DNA of 64,000 bases, taken from contig SMMW01000146.1 in the NCBI GenBank assembly GCA_004794655.1, positions 558,001 through 622,000 of the forward strand, given 5' to 3'. Origin of the DNA: Marisa cornuarietis. Its lineage: Eukaryota; Mollusca; Gastropoda; Architaenioglossa; Ampullariidae. Shown in pieces: positions 28,721 through 42,200 of the stretch. The position numbers and the translations under genes were made by a program. Numbering within the stretch: the first letter of the stretch is position 1; each line of letters begins with the position of its first letter. The notes below the pieces were generated by a model. It was not told the DNA's origin. It made no database searches and saw only the letters and a list, made by a program, of their open reading frames with translations.

Positions 28721-31700
28721 CAGCCCACCAGAAAAGAAAAAATGGCTGTAGCTGTGGTTCACGGCAACATCAGTGAAAGTTTCTGCATTAGATAAGAACT
28801 TTTGCACGTCCAGGTAGGATAGTAGCAAGCAACAAAGATAACTTTGAAAATATTATTGCCACCTATTAAAGAGTGAGCTTTTTATAATAGCTATACTGGC
28901 TATAGTTACCAGTCCCATATATAGACTAGCTATAGCTCCCTGTCCTTCGTTCGTGCTAGCGACAGTTGTCCTAAATCTGAAATATACAGCTGCCTGAGTA
29001 CACATCATCACTACTGACCAAACTTTGGGTCGTCACACTTGGAATGTGTCCGTCTTGCACCCAAAATCCCACTAAGCAGATTGGTTTAGATGCACGATGT
29101 TGTATCCAGTTATTGATTGTGACAGTATCCAGCTCTTGGACATTGCAATCAGAGTGACAGTCCTGACTGGCTGCTGACAATGTGTGCACTTGTAGACACC
29201 TGCTGATAGTCAGGGCGCTACATCCTGTAGACGCAGATAGCAACTCCTTCATAAACCTTCAAAAGTGTCTGTTTGACAATGAAGCAGACAAAGAGATGGT
29301 GACTGAGAAAGCCTCGACAGCTCTGAGTACAGACTGACATTCCTTTGTATGGTGTCAGGTTTCTAAGCTTTCCTTCATTTTCTGCCCCCACCTTTTCTTT
29401 TCCCAGACATTGACCACAAGGTAGGACAGGAATGTTCATTTTCATTCAAAAGGTTACTAAATTACTGTTATTTGCTAACATGCAAAACGCTTGATACTTA
29501 ACTATACCTTGAACAGATAACTTGCCCCTGCAAACAGTGGTGGATCACTTCTGATGATTATATTGGTGTCATTTCTTGTATTTGTGAAAAAAATCCACTC
29601 CATGGCAGATGACCATTTTTTAAAACCAGGCTGCAGGCACATGTGTGTGAAGAGTATACGTGTGTGTGTGTGTGTGTGTAAAAGACAGAAAGTCGCCAAT
29701 GTCTGTCTAGTCAGAACAAATCAACCTATTTGTGTTCAGGGTGAAGAAGTGAACACACCTTGGTGAAACAGAACACACTGTCATGGGTGACATTTTCAAG
29801 TTCAATTAACTTCACCCTATAAGATTTACAGATTTACATGAATTAACACAACCTTTCTTTGCACACAGTCAAGCAAATTGTCCCAAAGACTTGAATCTTC
29901 TCACTGTTGAAGTCAGAAGACTAAACACATTTACAAATGCCTGGATTTCTTTTTCTATATCAGCAACATTCTTGTTGTCAAACAAGTTCCAACTTTGTTA
30001 AGTCAAAACCTGACATGGTAATTAATCAGAGATGAGAGCTTCTAATTTACTTTGACTTATGTTTAAATCACAACAAAATAACCTTGAAAATTATCTCCCC
30101 ATTTGCGGTATCCTGATGATCACAATATCTGAGGACACTTTGTATTGAAACTATTATTATTGTTATTTCTAAAGGTTCTGGCAATAGTTTTATAATTTAA
30201 TAGACATTTAAAATTATTATTGTTTTAAGTTTAAGCTCGCATTCACACAAGGAAAAGTGCTTTACAAATTTATACGAATCTGTAAAAATATAGCACCTTC
30301 AGCAGTTCTGCCTAAAATAGAAAATCAATTTCCTTCTTTAAAGCGTGTAGCACATTAACACATTAGTGAACATCAATAGCCTCCATCTTGGTTAAGGGCC
30401 AATTTGTTTTAATAAGGAATGCACCTGCTTCCTGGACCCCCCCCCCCCATCCCTCGTGAATCGTGAGAAACTCAACCAGGCAGTGCTGGCATATTGGCCT
30501 TGCAGAAGGCTCATCATACAGCTAAAAAGGAACTGTCAGGTCTATAGTTTTGTCTGAAAATAAGTTTCTGTCATCAATGTATTCAAGCTTCTGCAGAGAA
30601 GATGGACAATCAAGAATGGTTTTAGGTTTCATAAAGTGTGCAACCAGTATTGCTGTCAACTTCAGCACCTCACCATGTATTTTGACAGACCAGATCTATC
30701 TGATGCAAAGAATTCTTTTTCATATTTGTAATATGAAGAACAGATAACCAAGAAGAAATGTTAATCAAGAAATGAAAGTACTGATTTCTTTAGTATACTG
30801 ACATATTTGCAAGCACTTTTAATCCAAAGTCTCAGCCTGTTTCATGCCTTTAGTTAATGACTGCTACAATTAAATGTATAGAAATGTCATAAAATTAATC
30901 TTTACAAGCAAAGCATTGGTCTTCTGAATTATTATGTCAATACTAAATATGTAGTAATGATTTCTAAGCTTTCGCATTGGTAATTCCACTAAAATAGTTA
31001 ATAATGATACGCAATTCTTTCAAGTAACCGGGTGATACTTGTTGCACCGCACACGAGACACGATTTAGCAAAATGGAACACTATTCTTAGAAGCCACGTG
31101 TAAATTTTTTTTACTTATCTTCTTCAAGAAACCATTTCCACCGCAACATATTGGGAATATGACCGACTTTTAAAGCTTCGGAAAAGTCTTGGTGTTGGCA
31201 TTTAGAAAGGTTCGCCGTTTGCAGGCTGCTTGTGAAGCCTGACGCCGCAAGAACGATAATCCCTGTCCGCAAGGGACACAACCGCGATAGATACAGTCTG
31301 AAAAGATGCCATTGGACGAGTTTACAGGGTGCTCGTGATGTATGTCCTACCCCAGTTATAAGCCCTACTTAAAATCGTCAGCCAGACAGATTTCGTTCGG
31401 CTGACAGGCCCCTCCCCAACCCCCTTTCTCCTTGTGGGGTGGGGGGTGACATCGGACACCTTCCGCATTGCACCGCACAAATGTGTGTGTGTGTGTGGGC
31501 CTGACGAGATGGGGGAACAGGGGGTCTAGTGTACCCGGGCCCGCGGCTGTGAAGGGGGCCCGGCCTTGGTCAATGGATTTTTTTTTCTTCTTCTCCTTTT
31601 CTTTTTCTTTTAAAGAAAGGTCTGAGGACAGAACACCCAAGCATTACACAAGCAGACGTTGAGTTTCAAGTCTGTAGTATGCAAATTCGGGGTAGACGGG

Positions 31701-34364
31701 CCTGGAGTGAGAAGTGTAGTCAGTGGTACTGTATCATATTCTCGCTGGACAAGCCTGGAGGCGGAAGCCCGCTGGACACTGAAGATTTTATCGCGTATGA
31801 ACCATCTAGAAGAACGTTCGTGCATTGAGATTGCTGGACACATGTGCCACTACCGGGGGGGGGGAGGGGTCGGGCCCTGCAAGCAAATCGGAATTAACAG
31901 TGAAGAGGCAGGTATGTTACTGATGTGTGGTCACTCTGTGAACCGAGAGGATGGGGTCCCGCCCCTGCTTTTTTTTCATAGTTACTAAACAACACTGAGA
32001 CTTTCTTTAACCGTGTCTCCATCACCAAACAAACAAATACATTAGTCTACACAGAAGATCCTTGATACAATGAGACTATATTATCATGTAATACTATCGC
32101 AGCCAGCAAAATAGAACACATTATTGCAAAAACATTTTAAAAACTGCTGTCCCACAAATAGGCTTATAAATTGATCACGGTGGTGTCACTGGAAGTTTGG
32201 AGCTGGAGGAGGATGATAAAGAGGAGGTTAGCACGAGAAAGATAATTTAAGGTTAGAGACGGTGTCCGTGTGGAGGCGGATAGAGGTAGGAGGAAAGTTA
32301 TGTCACTGGAAGGGTGATCGAGGACTGGGACTACTGTAACTAAAGGTGTCACCTTAAGAGGGACGATCACACGACCTACGGCGATGTACCAGCATAAGTA
32401 ACACATCGGCCGGCTGGTCATTACCTTTCCTTCCAGTCTCCGACCTTCTTTTGCTCTTTGCCGACGAAGCTCCCGGTAAAAAGGAGATAATATCTACCCA
32501 CCATCCGTCCCCCAAAGCCACCTGATCGGAATCTTTCTTATCCTGCGCTAGTTGTCTTCAAGGAAGCTGTCACATATGGTGCTGTATGTTGAATTTTGCG
32601 GTGGCTGCGACATTTGTTTTTCGAATTATCACATTCTTATATTTGAAAATCGTTTTCAAGGAGCTACGTGTAACGTATACTTGTTTCACGATGAAGACGG
32701 GAGGAAAAGAAAAGTTAACAGATGTGCTCTGACATAAGTGTTAGTTTGTATACGTTTTCATTAAATTGCTCCTTGTCCTGACACTCACAATCAAGGTAGA
32801 GGCAAATTATGTTGGACGTGTTTATTTAGTTTCGAGGCCAGTGACTATGATGACAGCAACTTCCACCTATGCCGGCCATCGGCCATGGGCCGCAATGCAT
32901 TGTTGCAGACAACACGACAAGAGAGAAAGTGGTGGGGGGGGGGCATAGACTCGACGGGGTGGACTTTCATGGGAATTAAGTGGTTGGGGTTTGGAGCAAT
33001 TGGAGGTGTAGACTGACATTTTTATGAGATAGTTAGACAAGTCAGCAGTAAAGTCGCCGTGTGTTTGACCGGAGTCCTTGGACCAAAGAAAGCTTGGACA
33101 GTTGGACCTTAGAGAAAGCTATACATACTTAGTTTAACATCTTGTCACACCGAACTCTCCTGTCTGTCGCACCCTGTCTTCTAGACTCGAAAAGCCGAGA
33201 CACACTGCACTTTGTTTGTTTGGTGAATACAGTAATTTTTTTAATTTATGCTTCTGTGATTTTCTGTTTATTGGCAAATAGCATTTGACAAGGCAAGAAC
33301 ATGAGGGTCGATGAGAGTGACTAGCAATTAAAGCGTCTCCAACTGACTGACAATAATGAAGTTTGTGAGAAAAGCTCATGTATATCGTCTTACATAGTTT
33401 TTAGTCAGCAGGTAAAATGACATATTGGTAGTGCATGACTTTGTTTCTATGAACTATTACAAGTCAGCTAATATATGCTCAACATTTCTATTTTTGTCAT
33501 TGTCACAAAACCCTCTCCCTTTGATCTCCTTAAATATTAAAATTATTAAAAGTTACTGGCTAATTAATCTTTAAAACATTTGCTTTGTCTTCTAAAACTG
33601 AGCAAGTATTTTAACTGTTACTGGCCGTGTTTGCTTGGTAAAAAGTTGGAGGAATTCAAAATTTCTGCTTTAAAGAGTCTGAAGGCGGCAGTTCAGTTCA
33701 GCTTAGTGTTTGTGTGTAACAGCACGTGTGCTTTTGCTTTGTGTGTGTTTGCGTGTGTGTGTGTGTGTGTGTGCGTGCGTGTGCGTGTGCGTGCGGTATT
33801 GCTAAAGGAATAGATGAATTAAATATAGGAAGGGACTTTCGACTGGTGCTGCGTGTTTGCCTCGTTTGTTATGTAAGTTGATAAAAAAGACAACTGATGC
33901 GCTCTGCTGTTCGTAGCAGCAAACACTTTTTTTAATGAGGGTATTAACGAATCTGTCGAGCTTTTGACATTGCTGTTGACCTAACAGGTCTTCCTTACCC
34001 TGGGGATGTTTTCTATGGAGCGGGGTGCTACACGTTTGATCCTTTAACATAATTTTTCCTCATTTACTACAACCACTCCCGTGTAAACAATGTTATGTCA
34101 AGTAGTGATGTACATAATAGTTCACATGTCCTAATGTTTGCAGTCTTTATTTCGCTACTGAATGAAATGTAGATATTGACAATCGAATTGTAAACATATT
34201 ATTATAAACTCGGACTATTAGAATAAATGTAAATATTTGTACGTGAATAAATGTGGATCTTTGTACATAAAGATAAAGTATCCCTTGAAAATAGCCCCAA
34301 CTACCTCTTTTGCAGCAAGTATTATTTTGGGGGAAAGTCGTCGTATATATATATATACACACAC
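28721..34364. other. Intergenic, no gene assigned
   Basis: Contains a minus-oriented LINE-like tail near 30150-30280 ('aatttgtaaagcactttt' on the minus strand), a C run at 30440, a G/C-richer, more CpG-rich stretch at about 31180-31900 and TG microsatellites (29659-29678, 31482-31497, 33738-33795). No convincing exon or promoter seen. Confidence 0.4.
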
Positions 34365-34470
34365 ACACAGGTAAGGGTGGGCCACAATAAACCGGTACAT
34401 CTCCTCCTAACCCATGGTCTATTTCATTCCACTCTGGAAACGTATCGGTTTTATGTGGCCCACCCTGTAT
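34365..34470. mobile_element. Short mariner-like MITE
   Basis: 'gggtgggccacaataaaccg' at the left and 'cggttttatgtggcccaccc' at the right are inverted repeats of about 20 bases around a 60-base core. The right end reads ..ccctgTA. TIRs starting CAGGGTGGGCC are typical of Tc1/mariner elements that insert at TA. The left border merges with a CA microsatellite, so the TA duplication is only partly visible. Confidence 0.7.
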
Positions 34471-36380
34471 ATTCCTGTTGGTACACTGTATCGTTGACGA
34501 TAAGACGAATCGTCTTCTTGCTTTTACCATTGATAACTTATTAATCAGTCACAGTTTTATTTTCCGTCCAAGCATTTTTTTTTCTCAGGACGGAAATCTC
34601 TGTTCCCCGGATGGAACACTCCCATCCCTGATTATTAGACTTTATATTACAATGTGTCCACATTATTGCTTCTTCAATTCAGCCACTACACTTCTCGCCT
34701 TGATTTTGTTACTGACAAACTGATTCAAACGGGCATTTAATTGTTACTTACAGAGATGACCAAGGCACGGAGAGTGTACCATGACACAAACGTCTCTCTA
34801 TCCAGAACCATCGGACAATTGAAGCTGTGCTAATGGCGATGAAGTCACTGCTGAGGGCTCGGGCGAGGGTGTGTGACTGTGACTATCGATGTTGTGTTAC
34901 TCGTCATCAGTAGCAGGTTCTGTAGCAGGAGGGCTGTGCTCCAGGTCATGTCCTGTCATGTCAATTGTAAAGCTTAAACGGTTTTCAGGAAGGGATGGGA
35001 AGAAAAGATTGAGCGAAAAGAAATGAGACGTTTCCATCAGACGTTCAGAAATTACGTGACTGACGTTACAGATTACTTTTAACGTGACTGACGTTACAGA
35101 TTACTGTTTACATGACTGAAGTTACAGATTAGTATTTAGGTGACTGACGTTACAGATTACAGTTTACGTGACAGGCGCTTTCAGCTATTTACATGACACG
35201 CTTGCATTTATTCAGATGACACGCTGTCAGCTAATCAAGCAAGAGGTGCTGTCGACAACTATTTGCGTGACAGAAACGAAAAAAAAAAAGGAAACCTTAC
35301 TGGGCTCCTGAAACTCATTCATATTGCTGCATGGTTGCTGCAAGAGGTCAAAGTCGTCTTCCCAAGCCCGTGACAAGGCTTTTGGGATCATCACAGTATC
35401 GATCAGACATCAAGGAGCTAATGAGTCCCACAGCTCCGGCATGTCGTTAATAATAATGATAAAAATAGAAAGAAAACCTGACCACGACATTGTGCCTTCC
35501 GTGTGCAGCTTGTGCGCAAAGTCCACGCAGATAAGAACAACTTGCGCGTGTCTGTCACAAATGGTTTACTTCCCTTTGAGAAAAAGCCTTCTCTCGCTCT
35601 TTATCTTCTTCCTTTTTTCTCTCTTTTTCAGTTCCCAGTAATGATGGCAAATATTTGTGGCCGCAAGCGTGGAATTGTGCACAGTTGTTGACTCTACAAA
35701 TGAAAGCTCATCATTCCTCTCATCACCTGCACTTGGGGTAGAAAGCTATTTATCACCCACCCCCTTCTCTGCGCTAGTCATGATCCAATCATAGACACGA
35801 CCACTTGTGCAGATAACCAGACATATAACAGACATCGAACTTAAGCCTTAACTGCACATTTGATTTTAACATTTATAGAAAACAATTAAAGTTGAAGGAA
35901 AATGCCTATCTTTAGAACTAGTATTCGATGAAAGCAAATCGATCATCAACACACCTCACAGCACACACCCCACAGGTCACAGTATACCCCACAGCTCACA
36001 CCTCACAGCACAATAAGCCAAAGAAAACGTAGGCGTAGGTTGCTGGTCTCGCTGAGTGCGACTTGATGGATCATGTGACCTAAGTTAGCAGTCCATCAAG
36101 ACTCTTCTTAAGGAGAAAAATATAGACAACAGCTTGCCAACGTTTTTCAGGTAACCGTCATAATTACCGTGCCAAAATCGGTCAAACCTTTGAGCATATT
36201 TATCCGTGTTAAGAACAGCCTTTAGAAATGCAGTTCGTGGTTTGCTCCCCTTACAGTATGTGTTTCTTTGTCGCTTTCTCTCTAAATGAACAACCCTACC
36301 CATTGTCAACCCTCCATAAGGAAAGACAAATACCGTATTTCACTCATTTGTCCCTTGACCGGAACCGGTCGTTAGGAGCA

Positions 36381-36449
<69 letters not shown>

Positions 36450-37924
36450 TAGCAACCAACAGCTTGACGAGATTCAAGACTCGTGAATCAATTCACAGGT
36501 AACAAGATTGTGGTGACACCCATGGGGGCCTTCATTTCAGCCCTCTGCTGACCCTAAAACGTGTATTTGGAAGTGTAAACATGTTTATCCCGAATAAACA
36601 CACTTTAACCACACCTAAACGATGGACCTCATCCCCTCCGCTCAGCCTGCGGTCAAGTTATGTAATAACTAAGCCTGTCACATTCCGACCAGCCTTTCAT
36701 CGCAATTCATCTCTCTCTGTTTTTTTTAGAAGTAACACTAAGAAACGAAGCGATGGAAAAGAGAAGTTTTGCCTTGTCTAGCCTTGTTAACACGTGTGAT
36801 CTTTCCGTACTAAGCCTTACATGCAGGCCGGAGGGGGGGGGGGCGGGGAAGGATGTCGAGATGAGTCTGAGGGACTGGCAACAGATACCATGGCAACCAA
36901 CACGCGTAGTCACTCAATCAGATTCGCACTCACCCACTCCTCTACCCCGTGTGCACCACCCGAGCAACAGCCTGCTGTAGCAGCGCGTGCATGTGGGCGG
37001 ACTTTCTCTAACGGCTTGACTGACGTTCCCACGACTGCTGATGTTTCTGTTGCAGGCTTCGCTCCGACCCACCCACCTTCTTTATTTACATGATGCGCAT
37101 TGTCTGCAAATGAAAACACACTGCTGGCTAAACTAGCTGTTACCATGGTAGCAAGACATTTTGGGAGGTTTGGCTGTCAAAGGGTGTCCTTCCTCACCTC
37201 GTCGGAGATGTTGTGTGGTCAGATAACTACACGTGTCTGTGGCAAAAGTCTAGTAGTTGGGGCAGGGTGTAGGTGTCTCAAATATGTCTGGCATGTGGTC
37301 TAGTGCCTGGAAACTGCTCTAATGTCGGCACAAGTACTAAGGACGTCTCTGGAGTTAAGGATGCTTGTTGATTATGTGAGACACTGTTTTGAGAGAGAGA
37401 GAGAGAGAGAGTGTGTGTTTCAACAGTGCTTGAAACTGTTGCAAATTCATAGTTTAAACGATCTTCGCCAAATTTGCTAGGAATACTCCTGTTGCGTATG
37501 GTTTAGTCGTAGACCTTGGTTGACGAATTCTGCACAGGAGCAAATATCTAATGTTTATTTTCTTCCTTCAAAGCTACTAATTATGGTAGCTCCCCCCCCA
37601 AAAAAAAAAATCTGCTGGTCAGAACCAGTTGCGACTTATCTCTACTCAGCTCAGTCTCGTAATTTCAGAGGGTGTGTGTCATATCTCAAGACACTGGATG
37701 GGAGTTGAGTAAGGGAGTGAGTAAGTCACGAAGCGGCTTCATTAAATCTGTGTGCCCTCGTTGCCGAACACAAAGTGTCACTCCATGATGTATGGAAGGA
37801 CCACCAGAAGTACACGTGTTTCACTGTATCGTTACATTACGTGGCGGGGCTGGTAAATAAGTTTGACTCAAATGAAGTGACAGAGCGAAAGTTGACAATA
37901 AATCCACAGCTACTAAACGCTTGA
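34471..37924. other. Intergenic, short repeats only
   Basis: Holds a tandem repeat at about 35040-35175 ('gtgactgacgttacagatta', four copies), 'cacctcacagcacac' type repeats near 35950-36010, a long CA run (36382-36447) and a GA run (37391-37412). No exon seen. Confidence 0.45.
36382..36447. repeat. (CA)n microsatellite
   Basis: About 33 uninterrupted CA units. The overlapping open frame is low complexity only. Confidence 0.95.
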
Positions 37925-39400
37925 CTAATGTTTGCACAAAATGTTTTTAAAATGTTTATTTTGCAGATCTGAAAAATGTTTTCTAAACGTTTGCATTCAA
38001 ACTATATTGAAACTTATTTTCTACCTTTTTAAAATGTTTTAGAAATGTCAGACATTTGTACAACATTTAATAGTTGTTCTGACTTAAACGTTTACCAAAA
38101 AATGTTTTCTAAATGTAATTTAAATGTTCACCAAATCACATACTCTCTGCAGTTCCGCTCCAACATGACAGGAATGACATACACAGAAGATTAAAACTTT
38201 CCTTTTCATTAAAATATATTTTATTGTTTATGAACCCATGTGTCACAACCCTGGGAAGCGTGACTCGCACTCTCTTTTTCTCTTCCAATTGACATGCACG
38301 GGCCAGACAAATAATACAGGTTCTTCAGCACAAAATAAATTTTATCTACAGATAAAAAAAAGTCTGCCACTCTAATTCAGCCCCTTCTCATTTTCCCTGA
38401 TTCTCTCACGTCACACATCTCTTGACATCATCCATAGGCGTTCAGGCAAACGGACGTCATTTTCTCATGTTACACGTCTTTGACGTCATCTATACACATT
38501 CAGACAAACTGACGTCATGCACGCTTCTTCATCTCAGGTAATGCTATGACAAGTTCTTCTGAATCAACAACTAACGCTGCATCATGGGAAGACATTTACA
38601 GGCCAGAAAGAACACAGTGCTGGTAACAGAGTGGGGCAGGCACATGTCATACAGGGCAAGACGTATAAAGAGAATTTCCGGATTAAGATCTGAACTCACC
38701 TGCTCACAGAAGGGCAAACATGCGCGATTTTTAACTACTACACTATAGTAGCATCAAGCAATCAGGTGCGGCAACATAAAGTGACTTTTAATTTAGAATG
38801 GCGCCATCTGTTTAAGGACTCACTTGATATTCTGACTGTAGTTGTTATCTTCAACGTTTTACCGTATTGCTACGAAGGTTCACTAACAAAACGGTGATAA
38901 AAATCTTGTTTTTGAAACGAAAATCATCTTCTCCCAGCCTTAGCAAGGGAAACAATCCAACATTGCGTCCATACGAAGTGCATGGTGTGTAACTGTGATT
39001 TGAGATGACTGATTTTACAACAGTTTTCAAATCTACAAATCTATAGTACCAAACAAACATAGATTTTATTAGAATACACATTAGAGTTTGAATATTACTT
39101 AATAGTAAGCGTCTTTATTCTGTTCTATAGCTTACATCCTCTGTGGTTTCTCTCATTCAACAATCCCTTACTATGTCATACATTCTACGTCATACTCACT
39201 ACATCATAATCCTACGTCATATATCTTAAGAAGTTTTCTGCAAATGTTTCCAACCATTTTAAAATGTTTGCAAAATGTTTCAGTTTTAAATGTTTTTTCG
39301 TTAAATGTTTCTAAAATGTTTCAAATCAAACTTTTACATTATTACAACTATGTTAGCGTTTCTGAAACGTTTATAAAAGGTTTCATTGCTATCTGGGCTG
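37925..39400. repeat. Segment bracketed by AAATGTTT-rich arrays
   Basis: Two stretches, 37925-38130 and 39238-39390, are built from many 'aaaatgttt', 'ctaaatgttt' and 'aaacgttt' words on the same strand, with about 1.1 kb between them. Dense short subterminal repeats at two edges suggest a non-autonomous mobile element. No clear terminal inverted repeats or TSD were found, so the class is open. Confidence 0.5.
38401..38520. repeat. 60-bp tandem pair carrying CRE-like TGACGTCA sites
   Basis: Two 60-base units repeat 'ttctc...tcac...gaca/gtcat...attcag.caaac.gacgtcat'. The palindrome TGACGTCA is perfect at 38481-38488 and 38510-38517, and GGACGTCA closes the first unit. TGACGTCA is the CREB/ATF consensus. 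Regulatory use is not shown. Confidence 0.6.
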
Positions 39401-39779
39401 TACACACATTTCTTGGGCCCCTGCTATACAGGTGGAGCTTTACAATGTTTAGTCTACATTGTGTAGTGTATTATTGACATGCTGGGGCAGTTGCTTATCC
39501 TTGAAACACGTTGCCTGCCTTGACTTTTGCACAGCGTGGAGAAAGTGGTCCACACTGCCTACCACGGGGCTTTCACACAGGCAGTATTCACTGTGGGGGC
39601 GCCACAGGGATGAGACATCGAATACGTCGGTTCAGCGGAAAGGCCATCCATCATCAGTGCTTTGTAGCCCCGTCGGATATGGGCAGGGGAGAACGGAGGC
39701 GGAGAAGATGTTGATGTATGGCCAAGTTGGCCGTCCAACGAAGTCGGTGAATCGACTGGACGTGATCACCGCCAAAGGA

Positions 39780-39869
39780 GGATGTGATCACCGCCAGAGG
39801 ATGTGATTACCTCCAGAGGACGCATTGAGCGTATCTCTGCGATGCGGAAACTGGCGCATTATAAAACGA

Positions 39870-39927
<58 letters not shown>
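39780..39927 (+). repeat. Degenerate 'ccgccagaggacg' repeat and (CAT)n tail
   Basis: 'gatcaccgccagaggatg' type words recur three or four times at 39760-39825 and again after a (CAT)n run at 39870-39927. 'ggcgcattataaaacgaca' before the CAT run looks like a LINE-type 3' tail. The poly-His/poly-Ser frames here are artefacts. Confidence 0.6.
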
Positions 39928-40065
39928 GCCAGAGGACGTTATCACCGCCAGAAGACGGAGCAACAGAACAGTGGCTCCACCACTCTACGTGTGGCACAAA
40001 ACAGTAACTCGAAAAAAGATACAGTGTCTTCCCCTTATTGACACTTGATAATTTCCTGAAATCTG

Positions 40066-40088
40066 TGCGTGCGTGCGTGCGTGCGTGC

Positions 40089-40139
<51 letters not shown>
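40066..40139. repeat. (GCGT)n(GT)n compound microsatellite
   Basis: About five GTGC units passing into about 24 GT units. Confidence 0.93.
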
Positions 40140-40141
<2 letters not shown>

Positions 40142-41940
40142 AAAACGCAAGTAATCAAGGTAGCAATGTTCAAAGATCTAGCAGTCGGAAATGATAAAGT
40201 TTGTAAATCAAGTCTCGACATACGATTTATACTCATCTGTTGGATGGTTTTGCTTTGAGGGTCTTTATACTTGAATAATTTTTGTCAATGGCATATTTTG
40301 TAGTCTATATTTTTTTGTAGAGAATGTGCTGTCCTTCTCGTTCACCTGATTTTACATCAGCTTACCAATGAAGAACAAAAACAAAATGAATCGTGTTCGT
40401 CTACACCTGCTCCAGAGTTACTGGGACAGCCCAGAGTGATCTTCAGAGTCTTGTTAACAGGCAGATTATCTGAAAATGTCTGCAATTCTGCGTAGTGACA
40501 GACATGTCCTGTCGAGAGACTCATCAACTTCCACTGGCCACTGATTTTGTTTACCTGCATGGAGGACCAGCACATTGAGGTTGTCCTGTACTCTTTCGGT
40601 CGTGCGACTTCTGAACACAACGATGTGCGAATGAATGTAGATCATATTCAGGTCTGAACCATGATTGCATGAGAGTTTGTTTGGTGGAGTGGATATGAAT
40701 TTGTTGTGGGTATTGTTGTTTTATTGTTGTGCTTCCATATAGAGCTGCTTCTAATTGCTCTCAGGAATAAATAAAGTCTTATATGATTTTGATTCTAACG
40801 AGGAAGCATGTGCCAGAGTGCATGAATACATAGACATGATGTACTGATGCACTGAGCTGTGTCAGCATTTGTTAATTTGTGCTGAGATTTCATTAGACAT
40901 GTATTACCGTTACATCTCGTACCTGCGCTACGTTCTGGAGGAATTGGCCGCCATTGCTAAAGCCCCGTATGTTAGTCAAAAGGAAGCGCCACTCTGTTGA
41001 GTTACAGAGAGCACAACCGTCTGCGAACTGTTTCCTTTGTTTATTGAGATGTATGAGTGGAGGCACTTTGGTGTGTTGATGGCCTCTGTGAGGGCGGGCA
41101 GAGGGCGGAGTCTGACACTGGCTCCCCCTCCCTGTCAGTCATACCCGGTGCCTTGGTTTCTCTTTCCTCCGCCTCGTCAATTGACAGGAGTGACTGACGA
41201 CGAACAACGTGTTCTTTCTGCTAGTGGGCTATGCTCTGTTGCTCTGTCCATTCGCAATTTCCCAGGCAAAAGCATGGGGTGGGGGGGAAGGGGTGGCTGT
41301 TTAATCTGAGCAACTCCCGTAAGACCAGTGGCTTCAGTCTGCTTTTTGTGACAGTTGATGAGATTTGCTCACATGAAGCACCGCTTGACTCTTTGTTAAC
41401 AAGACTTGAAATTCGCTTCTTCGCCACACTGTCATTGCCTCTCACCCCGCTGAAAGTGTCTTCCTCTTCGACTCCCCCTGTCTCACCATTGACACAAAAT
41501 TCAAAGTCACGTGTCAGTCCACGCCTCAACAGTGGTGAGCACGTGAGGTGAGCCGTTGCAAAATGTTCGTGTGACGTCATTGCTAGGGTTCTTTGATAGC
41601 CAATCAAATTGACCAAAAAGTACTAGCTATATAGAGGAAGTTTTTTTTTTCAATCGGACAGAATTTTAAGGAAAACAGTCAGTAAGGATTTTGAATGGTA
41701 AACAAAAGACTGTTAGTGCCTCAAAAGCCAGACGTGTATTGTAAATGAAGACAGACAAGTCTGGAACTGAAGATACAGATGACTTTAAGGCCTGAAGCCA
41801 CATGACAGTTTGTCATGCTATCATACAAGCGCTGAATTGTTTATAAAGCAGGTAAAACGACCAGGATGAAGAGTAATCTTTTCTACAAAACGCCTGAATG
41901 TAAGAAGTCCACGCGTGGTGTTGTAAAAAGGTAAAAGTCA
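40140..41940. other. Intergenic, no gene assigned
   Basis: AATAAA-bearing AT-rich sequence to about 40900, then more GC-rich sequence (41040-41560). Opposing open frames of 106 and 131 codons overlap at 41221-41616, but neither shows a recognisable domain. Confidence 0.35.
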
Positions 41941-42200
41941 TCCCATAACCTGTTCAGGTCGTTGGGGAGTGAGGTGTTAGAGACCCCACTTTTCTCGGGG
42001 CCAGCTTTTACATGAGGGTGGTGCCAATCTCCTCTTTCTCGCTGCCTTACCTTCCCCAACCCTCTATATATAGTCTAAGGAGTCAGGTACCCATTCCCGT
42101 CAGCTGGGTCGACTGGGGGAAGTATGCTGCACTTATCGGAATTGAACCAGCGCGCTCTCGGTTCGGTCGCCAGCGCTCTAACCACTCGGCCATCCGCTTC
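41941..42200 (-). mobile_element. tRNA-derived SINE
   Basis: On the minus strand it starts like a Leu/Ser-type tRNA: an A box TGGCCGAGTGG (complement of 42182-42192) and a B box GGTTCAATTCC (complement of 42138-42148) with correct spacing. A tRNA-unrelated body follows ('gaatgggtacctgac', 'gaaaagtggggtc'). It is no functional tRNA gene, because the acceptor stem cannot pair and the sequence runs on for about 200 bases. Confidence 0.82.

Noticed and set aside
28971..29252. Minus-strand 93-codon frame with natural-looking composition
   Set aside because: No family recognised and no splice signals or start context; may belong to an unidentified repeat.
31180..31900. GC- and CpG-richer stretch as a promoter or CpG island
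   Set aside because: No adjacent gene, TATA/initiator arrangement or exon could be identified; molluscan promoters are not reliably marked by CpG content.
39803..40048. Poly-Ser and poly-His open frames
   Set aside because: Produced by the (CAT)n microsatellite.
41221..41616. Opposing open frames in a GC-richer stretch
   Set aside because: Both strands are open by composition and neither gives a known domain.
42138..42195. Possible tRNA gene on the minus strand
   Set aside because: A and B boxes are present, but the cloverleaf stems do not close and a SINE body follows.
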